DNA from: an uncultured Clostridium sp.
GTDB taxonomy: Bacteria > Bacillota > Clostridia > Lachnospirales > Lachnospiraceae
Reading direction: 5' to 3'
Assembly: GCA_947178445.1 (NCBI GenBank)
Contig: CAMWYJ010000003.1
Location: 62,001 to 126,000, forward strand
DNA length: 64,000 nt
In this document: positions 63,664 through 64,000 of the stretch, in pieces
How positions within the stretch are numbered: the first letter of the stretch is position 1
How the letters are laid out: every line of letters begins with the position of its first letter
Translations under genes and position numbers: made by a program
The notes under the pieces: generated by a model
The model's input: the letters and a program-made list of their open reading frames with translations, nothing else
Database searches by the model: none
What the model was told of the DNA's origin: nothing

Positions 63664-63832
63664 GAGCATCATTGTAATCCTGTTATCCGGAAACTGCGGT
63701 CTTTATGAGACTTTTATCTGGCCGCCCTACTACATGACAAAGATGCCTTTATCCTCCATAGGGAATTAAATATTCAGTGTACCAAATTGCACCAAGTAAC
63801 AAAATAGCGGAATAAATAAATGAAAAGCAATT

Positions 63833-63861
63833 GCGGAAGCCTTACAAAATAAGACTTCCGC
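63833..63861 (-). terminator. Terminator after tRNA-Arg
   Basis: GCGGAAGTCTTA/TAAGGCTTCCGC stem (one G-U pair) with a 5-base loop, 14 bases after the tRNA 3' end. The following sequence is only moderately U-rich (AATTGCTTTTCATTT). Confidence 0.7.
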
Positions 63862-63874
63862 AACATCAACTTCA

Positions 63875-63948
63875 CGTGCGTGAGAGGATTCGAACCCCCG
63901 ACACCTTGGTCCGTAGCCAAGTGCTCTATCCAGCTGAGCTACACACAC
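63875..63948 (-). tRNA. tRNA-Arg (anticodon ACG)
   Basis: A 74-base cloverleaf on the minus strand: acceptor GTGTGTG/CACGCAC, D arm GCTCAGCTGGATAGAGC, anticodon arm CTTGG-CTACGGA-CCAAG (ACG, reading CGU and, as inosine, CGC and CGA) and T arm GGGGG-TTCGAAT-CCTCT. CCA is not encoded. No promoter is seen up to the window edge, so it may belong to a tRNA cluster continuing to the right. Confidence 0.95.
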
Positions 63949-64000
63949 ATATTCATTTAAAATAAGACTTCCATAATGAAAGCCTTAACATCAACCACCT

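Overview
The window looks like a chromosomal segment of an AT-rich Firmicute of class Clostridia, most likely family Lachnospiraceae (relatives of Roseburia, Agathobacter or Eubacterium). This rests on AGGAGG-type ribosome binding sites, the family make-up (DUF6033, DUF3793, DUF4317, DUF4080 and DUF815 proteins, Big_2 surface proteins) and the enzyme variants. I see no prophage, insertion sequence or CRISPR array. Most genes lie on the minus strand. The ones on the plus strand are the amylase, a TetR regulator, a small protein, the GH113 enzyme, a membrane protein and a class III cyclase.

Layout. 1-9.5 kb: truncated PAS histidine kinase, lactaldehyde reductase (fucO), cytidylate-kinase-like protein, DUF1015 protein, EAL phosphodiesterase, and a two-gene amino-acid ABC transporter whose binding protein is fused to the permease with its two halves in swapped order. 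9.8-14.8 kb: tRNA-Gly and a thiamin operon thiC-thiM-thiE-HAD-thiD behind a TPP riboswitch and terminator. 14.9-18.8 kb: GH13 amylase and a BlaI/M56 regulatory pair. 19-21.8 kb: three genes with flagellar-export-like features. 22-26.1 kb: thrH, fabF, an FMN oxidoreductase and a divergent TetR gene. 26.2-30.8 kb: enolase, then a repeat-rich stretch with small enzymes. 30.8-36 kb: a sugar-binding-domain/GGDEF fusion and a zinc-type efflux locus (ArsR, HMA protein, P-type ATPase). 36-43.3 kb: GH36 alpha-galactosidase and a 1489-residue secreted Big_2 protein. 43.5-50.2 kb: a DegV protein, an Lsa-type ABC-F protein behind a short-leader attenuator, a NYN/OST-HTH protein, and a divergent AraC regulator with a GH113 glycosidase. 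50.3-60.6 kb: radical SAM, DUF815, DUF4317, a membrane protein, dGTPase-like, alpha/beta hydrolase, aroD, HAD and a small protein. 60.8-64 kb: class III cyclase and tRNA-Arg.

How it works together. The thi genes make the pyrimidine part of thiamin de novo (ThiC, ThiD), salvage thiazole (ThiM) and couple the two (ThiE). The GH13, GH36 and GH113 enzymes with the AraC regulator point to plant-polysaccharide use, and fucO to fucose or rhamnose fermentation. Nucleotide signalling is well represented (one GGDEF, one EAL, one class III cyclase).

Non-coding structure is the most unusual part. There are at least four dispersed palindromic repeat families, labelled A, B, C and D here. Family D arms sit 20-35 bases upstream of the start codons of three unrelated genes (enolase, the large secreted protein, the cyclase) in the same orientation, inside the probable 5' leaders.
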